Part shown: in pieces, positions 29,339 through 39,080 of the stretch
How the letters are laid out: each line of letters opens with the position of its first letter
Position numbering within the stretch: the first letter of the stretch is position 1
Source of the DNA: G963665975 sp963665975
GTDB lineage: Bacteria; Bacteroidota; Rhodothermia; Rhodothermales; Bin80
Assembly (NCBI GenBank): GCA_963665975.1
Contig: OY762508.1
Span: 62,001 to 126,000, forward strand
Length of the DNA stretch: 64,000 nucleotides
Reading direction: 5' to 3'
Program-made: the position numbers and the translations under genes
Notes under the pieces: generated by a model
What the model was told of the DNA's origin: nothing
The model's input: only the letters and a program-made list of their open reading frames with translations
The model's database searches: none

Positions 29339-30097
29339 ATGGTTTTCGAGAGTACGCTCTACAAGAAGTATGAACGGCTCTTGAGTGGCCCGGACAAGCA
29401 AGTTCTGTTCGATGTCGGGGACAAGGTATGGTTTCCGGCCGGTGCCAGAGGCTGGCAAACCGGTACAGTGGAGAAACTCAATCCGAAGCGCGCCATAGTC
29501 AAGTGCGGCGCGACTGTCTGGGATGTGCCGTATGGGCGTCTGATTCATCCGTCCAGCTCAACGACGGAAGCGCGCACCGGTCGAGTGGCGCGACTCGTGG
29601 ATGTCACCGACCAAGCCCGTGACCTCATGGACCAAAATGGACTCCGAGATTGGTCACTGCGGTTCAACAACGCACAACGGCAATTGGGTGCATGCCACTG
29701 GCAACGAAAGCTGATCGTTCTAAGCCGGTCGCATACGTTGAAAAGAACACCCGAGCAGGTCACCGACACCATTCTGCACGAGATCGCACACGCGCTGGCA
29801 GGGCCGAGAGCCGGTCACGGACCGAAATGGAAAGCAATCGCCAGTCGACTCGGCGCCAGACCGAAGTCCTGTGCTCCCGAACCCGAAGGCGTACGGAAAA
29901 AACGGCAGGCTGCCAAGACAAACGTCAAGCTCGGCGATACGGTCGCTTTCAGGGGTAAGAAGAGAATTCAAACAGGCATTGTAATGCGCCTGAATCCCAA
30001 GACCGCTAGGGTGAAATGTTCAGGATCCATATGGTTGGTGCCTTACAATCAGCTAGTTGTCTTGCAGCTCGACAAATCTGATTCACAGGAAGCGTGA
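29339..30097 (+). CDS. SprT-like metalloprotease with duplicated flanking beta domains
   Basis: 252 residues from the ATG at 29339, preceded by AAGGTGGG (a GTG at 29333 is also possible). The centre (residues 80-165) is a SprT-like zinc-protease domain with the HEIAHAL motif and a later His in GHGPKWKAIASRLG, related to Spartan-type proteases that cut DNA-protein crosslinks. On each side sits a KOW/Tudor-like beta module: KVWFPAGARGWQTGTVEKLN with VPYGRLI (N-terminal), and TVAFRGKKRIQTGIVMRLN with VPYNQLV (C-terminal). They are clearly copies of each other. Neighbours are restriction relics, so a DNA-associated role fits. Confidence 0.8.
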   Translation: MVFESTLYKKYERLLSGPDKQVLFDVGDKVWFPAGARGWQTGTVEKLNPKRAIVKCGATVWDVPYGRLIHPSSSTTEARTGRVARLVDVTDQARDLMDQNGLRDWSLRFNNAQRQLGACHWQRKLIVLSRSHTLKRTPEQVTDTILHEIAHALAGPRAGHGPKWKAIASRLGARPKSCAPEPEGVRKKRQAAKTNVKLGDTVAFRGKKRIQTGIVMRLNPKTARVKCSGSIWLVPYNQLVVLQLDKSDSQEA

Positions 30098-31237
30098 TTG
30101 CACCGTGGTGGGTGGATGCTTCCGGGCACAGGCTGATCTGTCGAACTGTCCGTTCAGAAGTCCAGTTCGTCAGTAGCGCCCGTGTGAGACGCAGCTTCGC
30201 CTTGTGGACAGATAGTTATTTTGCGTTGTGGATTTCGAATCCGTTTTGAGGGGCACTGGGACCTGTTTTTCGAGCAGTTTGTCCTCCGCAAACCACGTGG
30301 TGCATTCCACACCAAATGTGCGACCCGAGCCGCAGGCCGCAGGCGCAGGAGCAACCCCGAAGCGCCAGACTGCTTGTGTACGCCACCCACGTAAAGCCCT
30401 TCCGGTGGCTCCACATGATCGAGTCGCCCAATACCGGTCCGTTGGTGGGACGAATCGGCAGCGAACATTAGCAGGGATGGAAGCTTCCCTGCCAGGTTGA
30501 TCTTCCGGTTCACTCATGATATAAAGCATCCCTTTCCTGGCGGCACTTGGAAACTCCGAAAGCAGGGTAGTGACAACAGTTAGCTGCTCGAGCCTCCATG
30601 CCGCGATTCCCGTTTTCCGAACACTGCTGATCGTATGTCACTGATCCTATCTTGGCTAATAAAACGGCTTAGTAATGACAAGCCTGATGTAAGCAATCGA
30701 GAGGCAACTGATTGAATGCTCCCCGACTCCCGCACAATCCGGCTCGGAGTCCAGGGGTAGCAAGGACAAGCACAACAGCACCGTGGTAATCCATAAGAAT
30801 AGCACGGCCATTTCCCAATGCCACTACCCGACACGATCCACCGAATTCATCCCGCATCGCAATGAGGCAGAACGAATCAGGATCATTTGCCACGTTGGCC
30901 GTGCCTCCGGCAATGAGTGCTTCATTGTGCATCTTGCGACCAGATGGAATAACAGTGGTGCGGAAACAAACCTCTGGTTTTTGCCCAAGAAACGAATCCA
31001 ATGCCTACTTTCACAGAGAGTCACAGGAGTCGCCGTTAGCAAGTGAGCGATTATGCGCAGGCACCATCACATGCACTGCGGTAGATTCAGCCGTATTCCC
31101 GCGCAATCTATGAGCTATGGCTGGTACGAAGTTGTACTCTTTGGAGTAGACTGGACGGGCTCAATTGAGCATCTCAAGCCAAGACTATAGCCGGGAGAAG
31201 TAGTATCTCGCACGAGCAAAGCCGAAGTCCGCGTCTC
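30098..31237. other. Intergenic region with a decayed propeller gene
   Basis: 1.1 kb without an intact gene between SprT-like and SulP. It contains the propeller relic described at 30417-31001. The rest shows no supported frame. Confidence 0.5.
30417..31001 (-). pseudogene. Decayed 6-bladed beta-propeller paralogue
   Basis: Plus-strand bases 30429-30575 line up with 37300-37450, the 3' end of the intact propeller at 37309-38406. Translated minus, the relic reads MLYIMSEPEDQPGREASIP and the intact gene MLYIASDPEDQSGGEASNP. The stop TAA of the intact gene is TAT here. Further up (30700-30880) a frame reads FGGSCRVVALGNGRAILMD, weakly like another blade of the same gene. Frame changes are needed to join the two. 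Confidence 0.6.
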
Positions 31238-33562
31238 ATGACCCGGGTATCCAACGACAACCGTCAGCATGGCGCAACGCTTGCGCACAAGATCGTGACG
31301 GTGACATTGCCGCTTCGCAATCTTGCGTCGGAACTGCGCGCAGACATAGTCTCGCCGAAGGCTGTACCTGCGCTGGCGGCCGGCGTCACCTCGGGGCTTG
31401 CTCTGCTCGTCGCCCAAATCGCCTTTGGGAGCTTGATTTTTTCTGGGCCACTGGCTCCGTATTCCTCCCAGGGCGTTGGTCTGGTGCTGTTCGGGAATTT
31501 CGCGGCCTGCTTTGTGATCGCGGTCGCAGGCGGCTTTCGCGGAGCGATATCGGGGTTGTCTCCCGCACTTGTGATCGTGATGGCACAGATCGGCGCCACG
31601 ATGGGTGCCACGATGGGCGCCGAAGGCAATACCCTGTTCGTCACCACGGTGGGGGCGCTCATGATCGGCGCAATTGTCGCCGGCGCATGCTTTTTCCTGA
31701 TTGGGCGATACGGCCTTGCCAACCTGGTGCGTTTCGTCCCCTATTCGGTCGCGGGTGGTTTCGTGGCCGGAATCGGGGCAGCCGTATGTCTGGCCGGACT
31801 GTCCCTGATGGGGGCGGAAGCGGACTGGCGCGCGATTCCGGAGCTTGTGCAACCGTCGAAGCTATGGTTGTGGAGCCCCGGGGTGGCGTTCGGGATCGCC
31901 CTGTATCTCGCGATGAAGCGGTGGGGCCGTCCGCTTATCCTGCCTGTGGGTGTCGCGCTTGCCGTGGGTACATACCATCTTGTAATCGCCGTACTCGGCA
32001 TTTCCGGCGAGGAAGCGCGAGCGGCGGGCCTCTTGCTCACGAGTACCTCGGAAGCAAGTCTGTGGCCAGTGTTGTGGCCTACGGACCTGGCGTATGTGGA
32101 CTGGGCCGCGATAGCCATGCAAACCCCCGCATTGATGATGTTGGTGCTGGTCGCGTTCATCGTACTGATCATGAATATTGCCGGCCTCGAGATGGCTGCA
32201 AACCAGGATCTGGACTGGAACCGCGAGTTCAGCGTGGCTGGGCTCGCGAGTGTGGTGGCGGGCTTTGGCGGTGGCACGGCCGCGAGCTTGATCGTGCCGG
32301 CGTCATTGCGCAGCAAGTTCTTCGGGGCGGCCACACGCCTCACCGGGATCGTCGCGGCCCTCGTCATCGCAGCTACGTTGTTTCTGGGCGATGGGATGCT
32401 GGACCTGGTCCCAGTACCGCTCGTGGGAGGCATTTTAATCTTCGCCGGCCTCGGTATGCTGGATCAAGGGCTCGTGAAAAGCCGAAGGCGTCTCCCTTGG
32501 ACAGAGTACGGCCTCATCGTACTGATCACCGGTGTCATCGTGGTGTTTGGCTTGTTCGAAGGTGTGGGTGTCGGGATGCTGGCCATCCTCGTGCTCTTCA
32601 CCGTGCGGTTGAGTCGCGTGGACCCGATCGAATCGCGCTTTACGGGGCGCGAGCGCCGGAGCACCAAGGCGCGTTCTGTCCCGGATCGCGTCATCCTGCA
32701 GGAGGAAGGCGAACGCATACTGGCGTGGCGGCTGCGCGGCTATATTTTTTTCGGAAGCGCATATCCACTCGCGGATCACCTCAAGAATTACTTGACGCGC
32801 GACCCGCATCCTGCCTGCGTGATGCTGGATTTTGCGGATGTCTCCGGCTTCGACTTCTCAGCGGTAGACGTCCTCGCGAGATTCCTGCAGTCGGCCAACG
32901 CCGCTGGTGTAAAGGTGGTCTTGAGCACGCCGTCGGAGCATCTAACGGCCGGTCTGGAGCGCAACCTTTCCCCCTCGGAGTTTGCCGCCGTGCGGATCGA
33001 GCCGAATGCGGACCGCGCTCTGGAACAGTGTGAGGAGGTCGTAATTGACGCGTGGAAGGTGAAAGCAAGCATGGTTGACGAGCACCGCGGCTCGGTATTG
33101 GAGCGCGCCGCCGCGGACCTGGATAGCCAACTGGAGCGGCTAATTCGTTTCGAGGATTTGATAGACGAGCTGCGAGACTGGTTGAGTCCGCGCCGCTACG
33201 CTGCCGGAGACATCCTCTCAGGCCCGGAGGTGCCGAGCGAAGGCCTGCAGTTACTGACGGCCGGTCGGGCTTCCGCCCACGAAGCTACGGGTACGCGTGC
33301 CGGTCAGTACAGTCCCGGCGATGCTATATGGCCGTTCGATCCTTCGGACGGGAGGGCGCTCACGGTGATTGCGGACGGGCCTTGTAAGACAATGGTGCTG
33401 ACAGCGACCGCCCGGCGCCGGCTGGAAGAGCAAGAGGAGGGACTCGCACTGGAGCTGTATCGATACCTGCTGGCCGGACGCTTCGAGGGTAAGCCAACAA
33501 CTTCCGCACTGGATCACCCCGTCAAAACAGTATCCAATCCCGAATCGGAATCCCCTGAATGA
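31238..33562 (+). CDS. SulP-family anion transporter with STAS and cNMP-binding domains
   Basis: 774 residues. The first 450 hold a SulP-type membrane domain (GLALLVAQIAFGSLIFSG, AGGFRGAISGLSPALVIVMA, PYSVAGGFVAGIG). A STAS domain follows (residues 490-600: YIFFGSAYPLADHL, VMLDFADVSGFDFSAVDVL). A C-terminal cyclic-nucleotide-binding-like domain (about 650-750) has LLTAGRASAH and the weak cassette AGQYSPGDAIW. Such SulP-STAS-CNB proteins move inorganic anions or carboxylates at the inner membrane. The RAA of classical cNMP cassettes is not obvious, so ligand binding is uncertain. GC-rich relative to neighbours. Its stop overlaps the next start as ATGA. Confidence 0.85.
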   Translation: MTRVSNDNRQHGATLAHKIVTVTLPLRNLASELRADIVSPKAVPALAAGVTSGLALLVAQIAFGSLIFSGPLAPYSSQGVGLVLFGNFAACFVIAVAGGFRGAISGLSPALVIVMAQIGATMGATMGAEGNTLFVTTVGALMIGAIVAGACFFLIGRYGLANLVRFVPYSVAGGFVAGIGAAVCLAGLSLMGAEADWRAIPELVQPSKLWLWSPGVAFGIALYLAMKRWGRPLILPVGVALAVGTYHLVIAVLGISGEEARAAGLLLTSTSEASLWPVLWPTDLAYVDWAAIAMQTPALMMLVLVAFIVLIMNIAGLEMAANQDLDWNREFSVAGLASVVAGFGGGTAASLIVPASLRSKFFGAATRLTGIVAALVIAATLFLGDGMLDLVPVPLVGGILIFAGLGMLDQGLVKSRRRLPWTEYGLIVLITGVIVVFGLFEGVGVGMLAILVLFTVRLSRVDPIESRFTGRERRSTKARSVPDRVILQEEGERILAWRLRGYIFFGSAYPLADHLKNYLTRDPHPACVMLDFADVSGFDFSAVDVLARFLQSANAAGVKVVLSTPSEHLTAGLERNLSPSEFAAVRIEPNADRALEQCEEVVIDAWKVKASMVDEHRGSVLERAAADLDSQLERLIRFEDLIDELRDWLSPRRYAAGDILSGPEVPSEGLQLLTAGRASAHEATGTRAGQYSPGDAIWPFDPSDGRALTVIADGPCKTMVLTATARRRLEEQEEGLALELYRYLLAGRFEGKPTTSALDHPVKTVSNPESESPE

Positions 33563-35514
33563 GACGATTTATTGCGACAATCGCCTTCGTGTCCACCACT
33601 CTTGCGAGCGCCCAGGAACCCGGCGTCATGACTGAGTGGTTGTACGTCGGCTCAGACCAGGCGCACACCAAGTATTCGGCGGCTGAGGAAATCACGGCTG
33701 CCAACGTCGGTGAACTGAAGATCGCCTGGCAATGGGAACCGAACGAGATGCCCCTCGATGAATATGGCACGCGACCGGGTCCCTTCCAGGCAACGCCAAT
33801 CATGGTGGGGAACGTCCTGTACATCTCCACTATGTACACGCGCGTGGTGGCGCTTGACGCCGAGACGGGCACGGAGCTTTGGACATTCGATCCCAAGGCC
33901 TACGAGGGTGGGCCGATAGGCGCGGGGCCGAGCGGCTTCAAGCACCGGGGCATCGCCTATTGGAGAGCCGAGGATGCTGTCCGCATCTTCCTCAACAGCC
34001 GTGATCGGCTGTATGCGATCAATGCTGCGACCGGTGAGCTGGACGCGGACTTTGGCGAGAGCGGGAGCGTTCTGTTGACCGAGGGACACGGCCGCACGGT
34101 GACCCGTTACGAATTCGACCAGACCTCGCCTCCGGTGGTATTCGAAGACCTGGTGATCGTTGGGAGCCGCGTGCCCGACGGAGTACAGCGAAAGTTCGAT
34201 CCGCCCGGCACGGTGCAGGCGTTCGACGCCCGCACGGGCGAGCGGCGTTGGGTGTTCTTCACCATCCCACAATCGAGCGAAGACTTTGGCGCGGACACCT
34301 GGCAGGACGAGTCCTGGCGCTACACTGGCCACGCCAATGTGTGGGGACTGATGTCGCTTGACGCCGAGCGAGGGCTCCTATATGTGCCAACGAGCACACC
34401 AAGTAGCGACTACTGGGGTGGCCGCCGGGTGGGGGCCAACCTCTTCGCCGAGTCGCTCGTGTGCCTCGACGCGCGCACGGGTGAACGGCAGTGGCATTTC
34501 CAGGCCGTGCACCACGGAGTGTGGGACTACGACTTGGCAGCGGCGCCGAACTTGGTGACGATCATTGTAGGCGGGCGGGAGGTTGAGGCCGTGGCCCAGG
34601 TTTCAAAGCATGGCTTCACGTACGTGTTCGACCGGGTCACGGGTGAGCCGGTATGGCCGATCGAGGAGCGCGCGGTGGACACGGCGACGGATGTGCCGGG
34701 TGAGGTGCTGTATCCTACGCAGCCGTTCCCTACCAAGCCACCACCTTTTAGCATACAGGGGGTATCGCTGGAGGACGCAAACGATCTGACGCCGGAGATC
34801 CATGCGCTCGCGGTGGCAGAGATGCAGCGATTCAGGCTGGGTCCGCTTTTCACACCGCCAAGCCTTCAGGGGACGCTCCAGCGCCCGGGCGCGAGCGGTG
34901 GCGTGAACTGGGGTGGAGCGGCGTTCGACCCCGAGACCGGACTTCTGTACGTGCGGACATCGGAGGATGCCGACACGAATCAGATTTGCGCGAATTCTGG
35001 TGACGACCCGCGCGTCGACGTCGATTACAGCAACAACTGTCCTTACGGTGCGACGCTCTTCATGTTCAGCGAAGCTGGTGGACCAGGCACGGTGCAAGCC
35101 TCGGAGAGCAAGCTCGGCCCGATCCCGCTCACCAAGCCTCCTTACGCACACTTGGTCGCAATCGACCTCAATGCAGGAGAGATTGCGTGGAAGATGCCGT
35201 TCGGGGAAGGAAGCAAAGAGATCCGCGAGCACCCTCTGCTTCGCGGCGTCAACTTGCCGGAGCGGTTGGGCACCAGCGGCAACTCCGGTCCGATAGTGAC
35301 CAGGGGCGGAGTGGTATTTCTTGGAGGCGGTGATCCGTACTTGTACGCGTTCGACAAGGCCACAGGCGCCGAAATCTGGCGTGGCGCGACGCCGTTTCAA
35401 ACAACCGCGAACCCAATGACGTACCGCACGTGGTCGGGGCGGCAATATGTCGTCATCGCGACAGGTGCCGGGCCGGATGCAGCGCTTGTCGCGTTCGCAC
35501 GATCTGTGCAGTGA
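33559..35514 (+). CDS. PQQ-dependent dehydrogenase (quinoprotein, glucose/alcohol type)
   Basis: 651 residues with a signal peptide (ATIAFVSTTLASAQ). An eight-bladed quinoprotein propeller is indicated by repeated Trp-docking-like motifs (DAETGTELWTF, DARTGERRWVF, DARTGERQWHF, ATGAEIWRG) and family stretches such as QATPIMVGNVLYISTMYTRV, VHHGVWDYDLAAAPNL and LGTSGNSGPIVT. It oxidises a sugar or alcohol in the periplasm with PQQ. No CxxCH haem site is present, so electrons must go to a separate acceptor. The four-base overlap with the SulP transporter argues for coupled translation. GC-rich like that gene. Confidence 0.85.
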   Translation: MRRFIATIAFVSTTLASAQEPGVMTEWLYVGSDQAHTKYSAAEEITAANVGELKIAWQWEPNEMPLDEYGTRPGPFQATPIMVGNVLYISTMYTRVVALDAETGTELWTFDPKAYEGGPIGAGPSGFKHRGIAYWRAEDAVRIFLNSRDRLYAINAATGELDADFGESGSVLLTEGHGRTVTRYEFDQTSPPVVFEDLVIVGSRVPDGVQRKFDPPGTVQAFDARTGERRWVFFTIPQSSEDFGADTWQDESWRYTGHANVWGLMSLDAERGLLYVPTSTPSSDYWGGRRVGANLFAESLVCLDARTGERQWHFQAVHHGVWDYDLAAAPNLVTIIVGGREVEAVAQVSKHGFTYVFDRVTGEPVWPIEERAVDTATDVPGEVLYPTQPFPTKPPPFSIQGVSLEDANDLTPEIHALAVAEMQRFRLGPLFTPPSLQGTLQRPGASGGVNWGGAAFDPETGLLYVRTSEDADTNQICANSGDDPRVDVDYSNNCPYGATLFMFSEAGGPGTVQASESKLGPIPLTKPPYAHLVAIDLNAGEIAWKMPFGEGSKEIREHPLLRGVNLPERLGTSGNSGPIVTRGGVVFLGGGDPYLYAFDKATGAEIWRGATPFQTTANPMTYRTWSGRQYVVIATGAGPDAALVAFARSVQ

Positions 35515-36108
35515 GTTTCGGCCATCTAGTCGGGTCCGTTGATCCACCGTGCTCGCAATTGCAGAACATCGGCACTGAAGGCGCAGGGATCGCCGCGGTC
35601 TTCAACCGTGGGAAGCCGATGATGTGGCTGGGTGCGAGATTGCCACCCTGGTTGCAACCAGAGGACTTTCTTCGAGAAACACGGAGACCGCATTTCCCAG
35701 GCCCATTGGTACTCCGACCGTGGACCTACAGCGTACGCGGACTCCCCGGAATCACCGTGGCCGAGGTCTTCTGACGCTAAGTCCTGAACGATTCACAGCT
35801 CTGGACTGAGTAAATCTCCACGCAGTCTCTTGCGATGATGGCGGCAGCGATCGCATACAGCGAACAGTCACGTACCGGTGAGGACGGTTCGTTCGGATTG
35901 GTGGCCCTTACGCTTGACCAGACTATACCCTTCTGCGTTAGTGCCCGCGTTTGAGTGCGCCAGGATAAGACACTTCTCTCTGACAAGTGTCGTGAACGTC
36001 CAATTTCGGCGGGTAAGAAACGGGATTGGACTCGCGCCTACAAATCGGTCGGGCAGGGGAGACCGACCAAATTAGAGTCCCCATTCACGATTGAACAAGC
36101 TTCTCTTT
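35515..36108. other. Intergenic region, nothing recognised
   Basis: About 590 bases between the PQQ enzyme and a convergent propeller-like gene. A plus frame (35430-35774) is open through the end of the dehydrogenase gene but has no recognised product. Confidence 0.4.
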
Positions 36109-37074
36109 CTACTTCAGGGGTAATCCCTTTACAGGATTTCCATTTGTCGTCAGGATCTGGAAGTGGTGTACTCGATGGGGACCTTTGTAGGTCCACACTA
36201 TTTCTCGTTCTCGCGTTACCTCAAAAAGTTTTACGCCTTCCTGTGCGGCATAGCTGGCAATTACCGTATTGCCATTCGGCAGGCGTTGGGCTCCGCAAGG
36301 ATCAGCAAAAATGTCTTCAGCTACATCGTCGTTGGACATCTTCCAAACCACCTCTCCTTCGGCGTCTACTTCGATGATCTTGTTCCCATGTGTTAAGCTG
36401 ATCACGGTATTGCCGTTGTCGAGTCGGATTGCGGTAAATGGCCAATTTTCGGCTTCTAGTCCACCCAGTTGTTCGAGATCAGTCTTGAAGGTCTTAACCA
36501 CCTCTCCGTTAGGAGTATACTCCTTCACGGCAAATGCCAGCAGGTGAGGCACCAGGTAGTTTCCATTAGCAAGCTTCCGGGCCATTCTCGTTTGCATATG
36601 CACATTGTCGGTCTCCGGCTGCAGAGGCACTTCGTGGACAATTGCTCCTGTGCTATCAACCTCAACGATACGTGGCATCGCACCGAGTTCAGTGATCATT
36701 GTACGGCCATTGTCCAACCGGACGGCGGTTCCTAATTCCCCATTGTGCTCACTCAGGCTGTAGGTAAAGATGATGTTCTTATCCAAGTCGTATTCGTGAA
36801 CCACGTCACTCCAGCAAATGAGCACATGTCCGTTGGGAAGTACGTAGCCGTCTCGCGCAGCGGGTTTTCCTGAATCCCACGCGACAGCACCATCCTCACC
36901 AATGATACCTGTTAGCGTAGGTCCGGCTACAAAGAACGCGTGTGATATAGATGCGGGACTAGTGGCATCTGCCGAGGAATATTCCTTTGTACTGGTTCCG
37001 CACCCGACAAAGAGCAGCCCCATCAGTGCGGCCAATGCCAGGTTGGGGACATAGCGAAAACATTTCATGATCAC
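36109..37074 (-). CDS. Beta-propeller lipoprotein (arylsulfotransferase/PQQ-like repeats)
   Basis: 321 residues with a lipoprotein signal ending LLFVGC. At least five repeats of the form LDNGRTMI, LANGNYLV, LDNGNTVI, LPNGNTVI, each followed by an acidic strand such as IIEVDAEGEVVWK. This is typical of arylsulfotransferase-like and PQQ-like propellers. The catalytic His set of true arylsulfotransferases is not evident, so a binding or surface role is more likely. Distinct from the 6-bladed group because it lacks the GxGPGEF motif. Confidence 0.75.
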   Translation of the reverse strand: MIMKCFRYVPNLALAALMGLLFVGCGTSTKEYSSADATSPASISHAFFVAGPTLTGIIGEDGAVAWDSGKPAARDGYVLPNGHVLICWSDVVHEYDLDKNIIFTYSLSEHNGELGTAVRLDNGRTMITELGAMPRIVEVDSTGAIVHEVPLQPETDNVHMQTRMARKLANGNYLVPHLLAFAVKEYTPNGEVVKTFKTDLEQLGGLEAENWPFTAIRLDNGNTVISLTHGNKIIEVDAEGEVVWKMSNDDVAEDIFADPCGAQRLPNGNTVIASYAAQEGVKLFEVTREREIVWTYKGPHRVHHFQILTTNGNPVKGLPLK

Positions 37075-37308
37075 AGATTCACGATGACGATGAGGGATTC
37101 ATGACGCTATCAGTCCGAAATTAGAGATTATTGCGCAATGTAACAACGGGAATCGCTCATTTTGCGTGACAGCGTCCACCTGTCCCTGGCAGGTATCAGC
37201 TGCCTCCGGCGGCAACGGCACTTGCATATCGGTGTTAATTCCAGGCTCCATTTGGGAGGCCTACATAGGTAATTTCAATTGTCGACGCTTGAGCGATCGA
37301 ATCACCCA

Positions 37309-38406
37309 TTACCGGCCCGTTGGTGAGACGAACCGGTAGCGGACAATAGCGGGATTGGAAGCTTCTCCGCCAGATTGATCTTCCGGATCGCTCGCGATAT
37401 ATAGCATCCCGTTCCTAGCGCTACTTGGAAACTTCGAAAGCAGCGTGCTAACGCCAGGAAAACGGCCCTTGTTACTGGCGATAACTGCTCCTTTGTCTGG
37501 CTCATCGTTTCCGGATCTAATATGGTCGTATACGACCATACGCGTTTGGTTGTCAAGCGCGAACATTCCAAGCACGGACGTTGCTTCGGCTTCGGCCTTG
37601 TCAAGCATTTCGGTGATTCTCTGAAAATTGGACTGATCTACAACTTGAAAATTCGGGTAGTCCCGAGTCCGCTCCACGAAGAAGTCTGGCATGAACCGGG
37701 TGAGTCCTGTGCTGCGCAAACGGGAAATTGCGTCGTGGCTCTCTGTATACACCCACCAGAGGTCGTCATCAAAGCATGCCATCGGGAACCCCGGGTACGT
37801 AAGCATTACGGATGCCCGGATAGGGAACTTCGGTGCGGGAAGCGGAAATTGGCCAATGAGGGTAAAATCTGGATTGTAAGCTCGTATGAACGTGCTGTCC
37901 CGGACGGCAGGCGGAATGGCAAAAACCGTATCCCTACGCGAGCAAATCCCCCATGTGTTTGATCCAAGATCTGCGTCGATGATGGTCCGAGCACACTCTC
38001 CGTTTTGATCGAAAACGATCGCCCCCTTGCTGTTCAATACCAATACGTTGGAATCGCCCAGGAACGAAGATTGTGAGCCGAAACCAATCGTGGCCCCTGG
38101 ATTGCAATCGGTGATTGCCATCGTACGCACGAGTGTCCCGGAAGGGGAGAACAGATATACGCCCTGACTCTGGGTGTCGTGCACCAGGAGCTCACCCTTC
38201 GAATTCACGTCCAGCATCCAGCTGCCGCCGATCAGCACCGAATCGTCGAGCCGGATCGTATCCTCCAGCGCAAACAGGTCACCAAAATCCACATGAACCG
38301 GAGTCAGGACCTGGTCTACGGCCGATTTTGGGTTGCAGACGCCGACTAGACAGGCAAGCAGCCCGGTCGCAGTTACTGCTCGCCATGTGCAATTGCTCGG
38401 ATTCAC
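37309..38406 (-). CDS. 6-bladed beta-propeller lipoprotein
   Basis: 365 residues with a lipobox-like LLACLVGVC. Blades: SKGELLVHDTQSQGVYLFSP and FLGDSNVLVLNSKGAIVFD. The GxGPGEF motif is altered (NPGATIGFGSQ). The C-terminus MLYIASDPEDQ is duplicated in the relic at 30.5 kb. Function unknown. Same strand as the preceding propeller-like lipoprotein but 235 bases apart. Confidence 0.75.
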   Translation of the reverse strand: MNPSNCTWRAVTATGLLACLVGVCNPKSAVDQVLTPVHVDFGDLFALEDTIRLDDSVLIGGSWMLDVNSKGELLVHDTQSQGVYLFSPSGTLVRTMAITDCNPGATIGFGSQSSFLGDSNVLVLNSKGAIVFDQNGECARTIIDADLGSNTWGICSRRDTVFAIPPAVRDSTFIRAYNPDFTLIGQFPLPAPKFPIRASVMLTYPGFPMACFDDDLWWVYTESHDAISRLRSTGLTRFMPDFFVERTRDYPNFQVVDQSNFQRITEMLDKAEAEATSVLGMFALDNQTRMVVYDHIRSGNDEPDKGAVIASNKGRFPGVSTLLSKFPSSARNGMLYIASDPEDQSGGEASNPAIVRYRFVSPTGR

Positions 38407-39080
38407 AAAATTAGAACGGTGGGGTGATCCGGGTTATTGTTGGGGCTCTTCCCTGATTGATTGAATGGGTCCAATGTTGGATTCAATTGTAACCAACATG
38501 AGATGGCACGGATTCATTCTCGTTTCTTGCCTGTCGTGAGGCCATCATCCCGATGGAGCACCCGTTCTCCAATCCCGGCAACGATAGGATAACCCAAGAG
38601 AAAAACATAGGCCTCCTCTTGGACCTCCATGATTCCTGGGAGATCTCGGACGTGACGCTTGCACATGAGGCGCAACAAGTTCAGGCTCCCGTGGCCTGCA
38701 AGGACGACCATCAGCTGGCGAGTCGAGAGTGCGGCTAGGGTTGTCCAGACAATGATCGCCAGCTTCGTCGTCAAGGGCGGCATCATCACGAAATGGGCGC
38801 ACTATCACGGTCGCGGACCCTCCCCGCGTGGAATACCTGGAGCATAGGTTGCGCAAGCACGGTGTCGGTTCTACGGGCAGAATCGGTGGCGCGGTTTACT
38901 ACATGGCTTGAGGCACTGGTGATCGATTGGCTGCAGGAGACGAGTGTATCGCCGGCGTCCCCCCTGATGGGCGTGAACTGGAATGTGGTACGTGGGATCA
39001 TGCGGCGCGTAGAGGTCTCGCTCGCCGCAAGGCGCTGTAATGAGGCCGACAACCCCAACGCGCCCTGATACGCATGCGCA
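38407..39080. other. Intergenic region, nothing supported
   Basis: About 670 bases. Overlapping frames on both strands (38514-38789 minus, 38793-39068 plus) lack signal peptides, ribosome sites and family features. It could hold an eroded gene, but I cannot name it. Confidence 0.4.
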
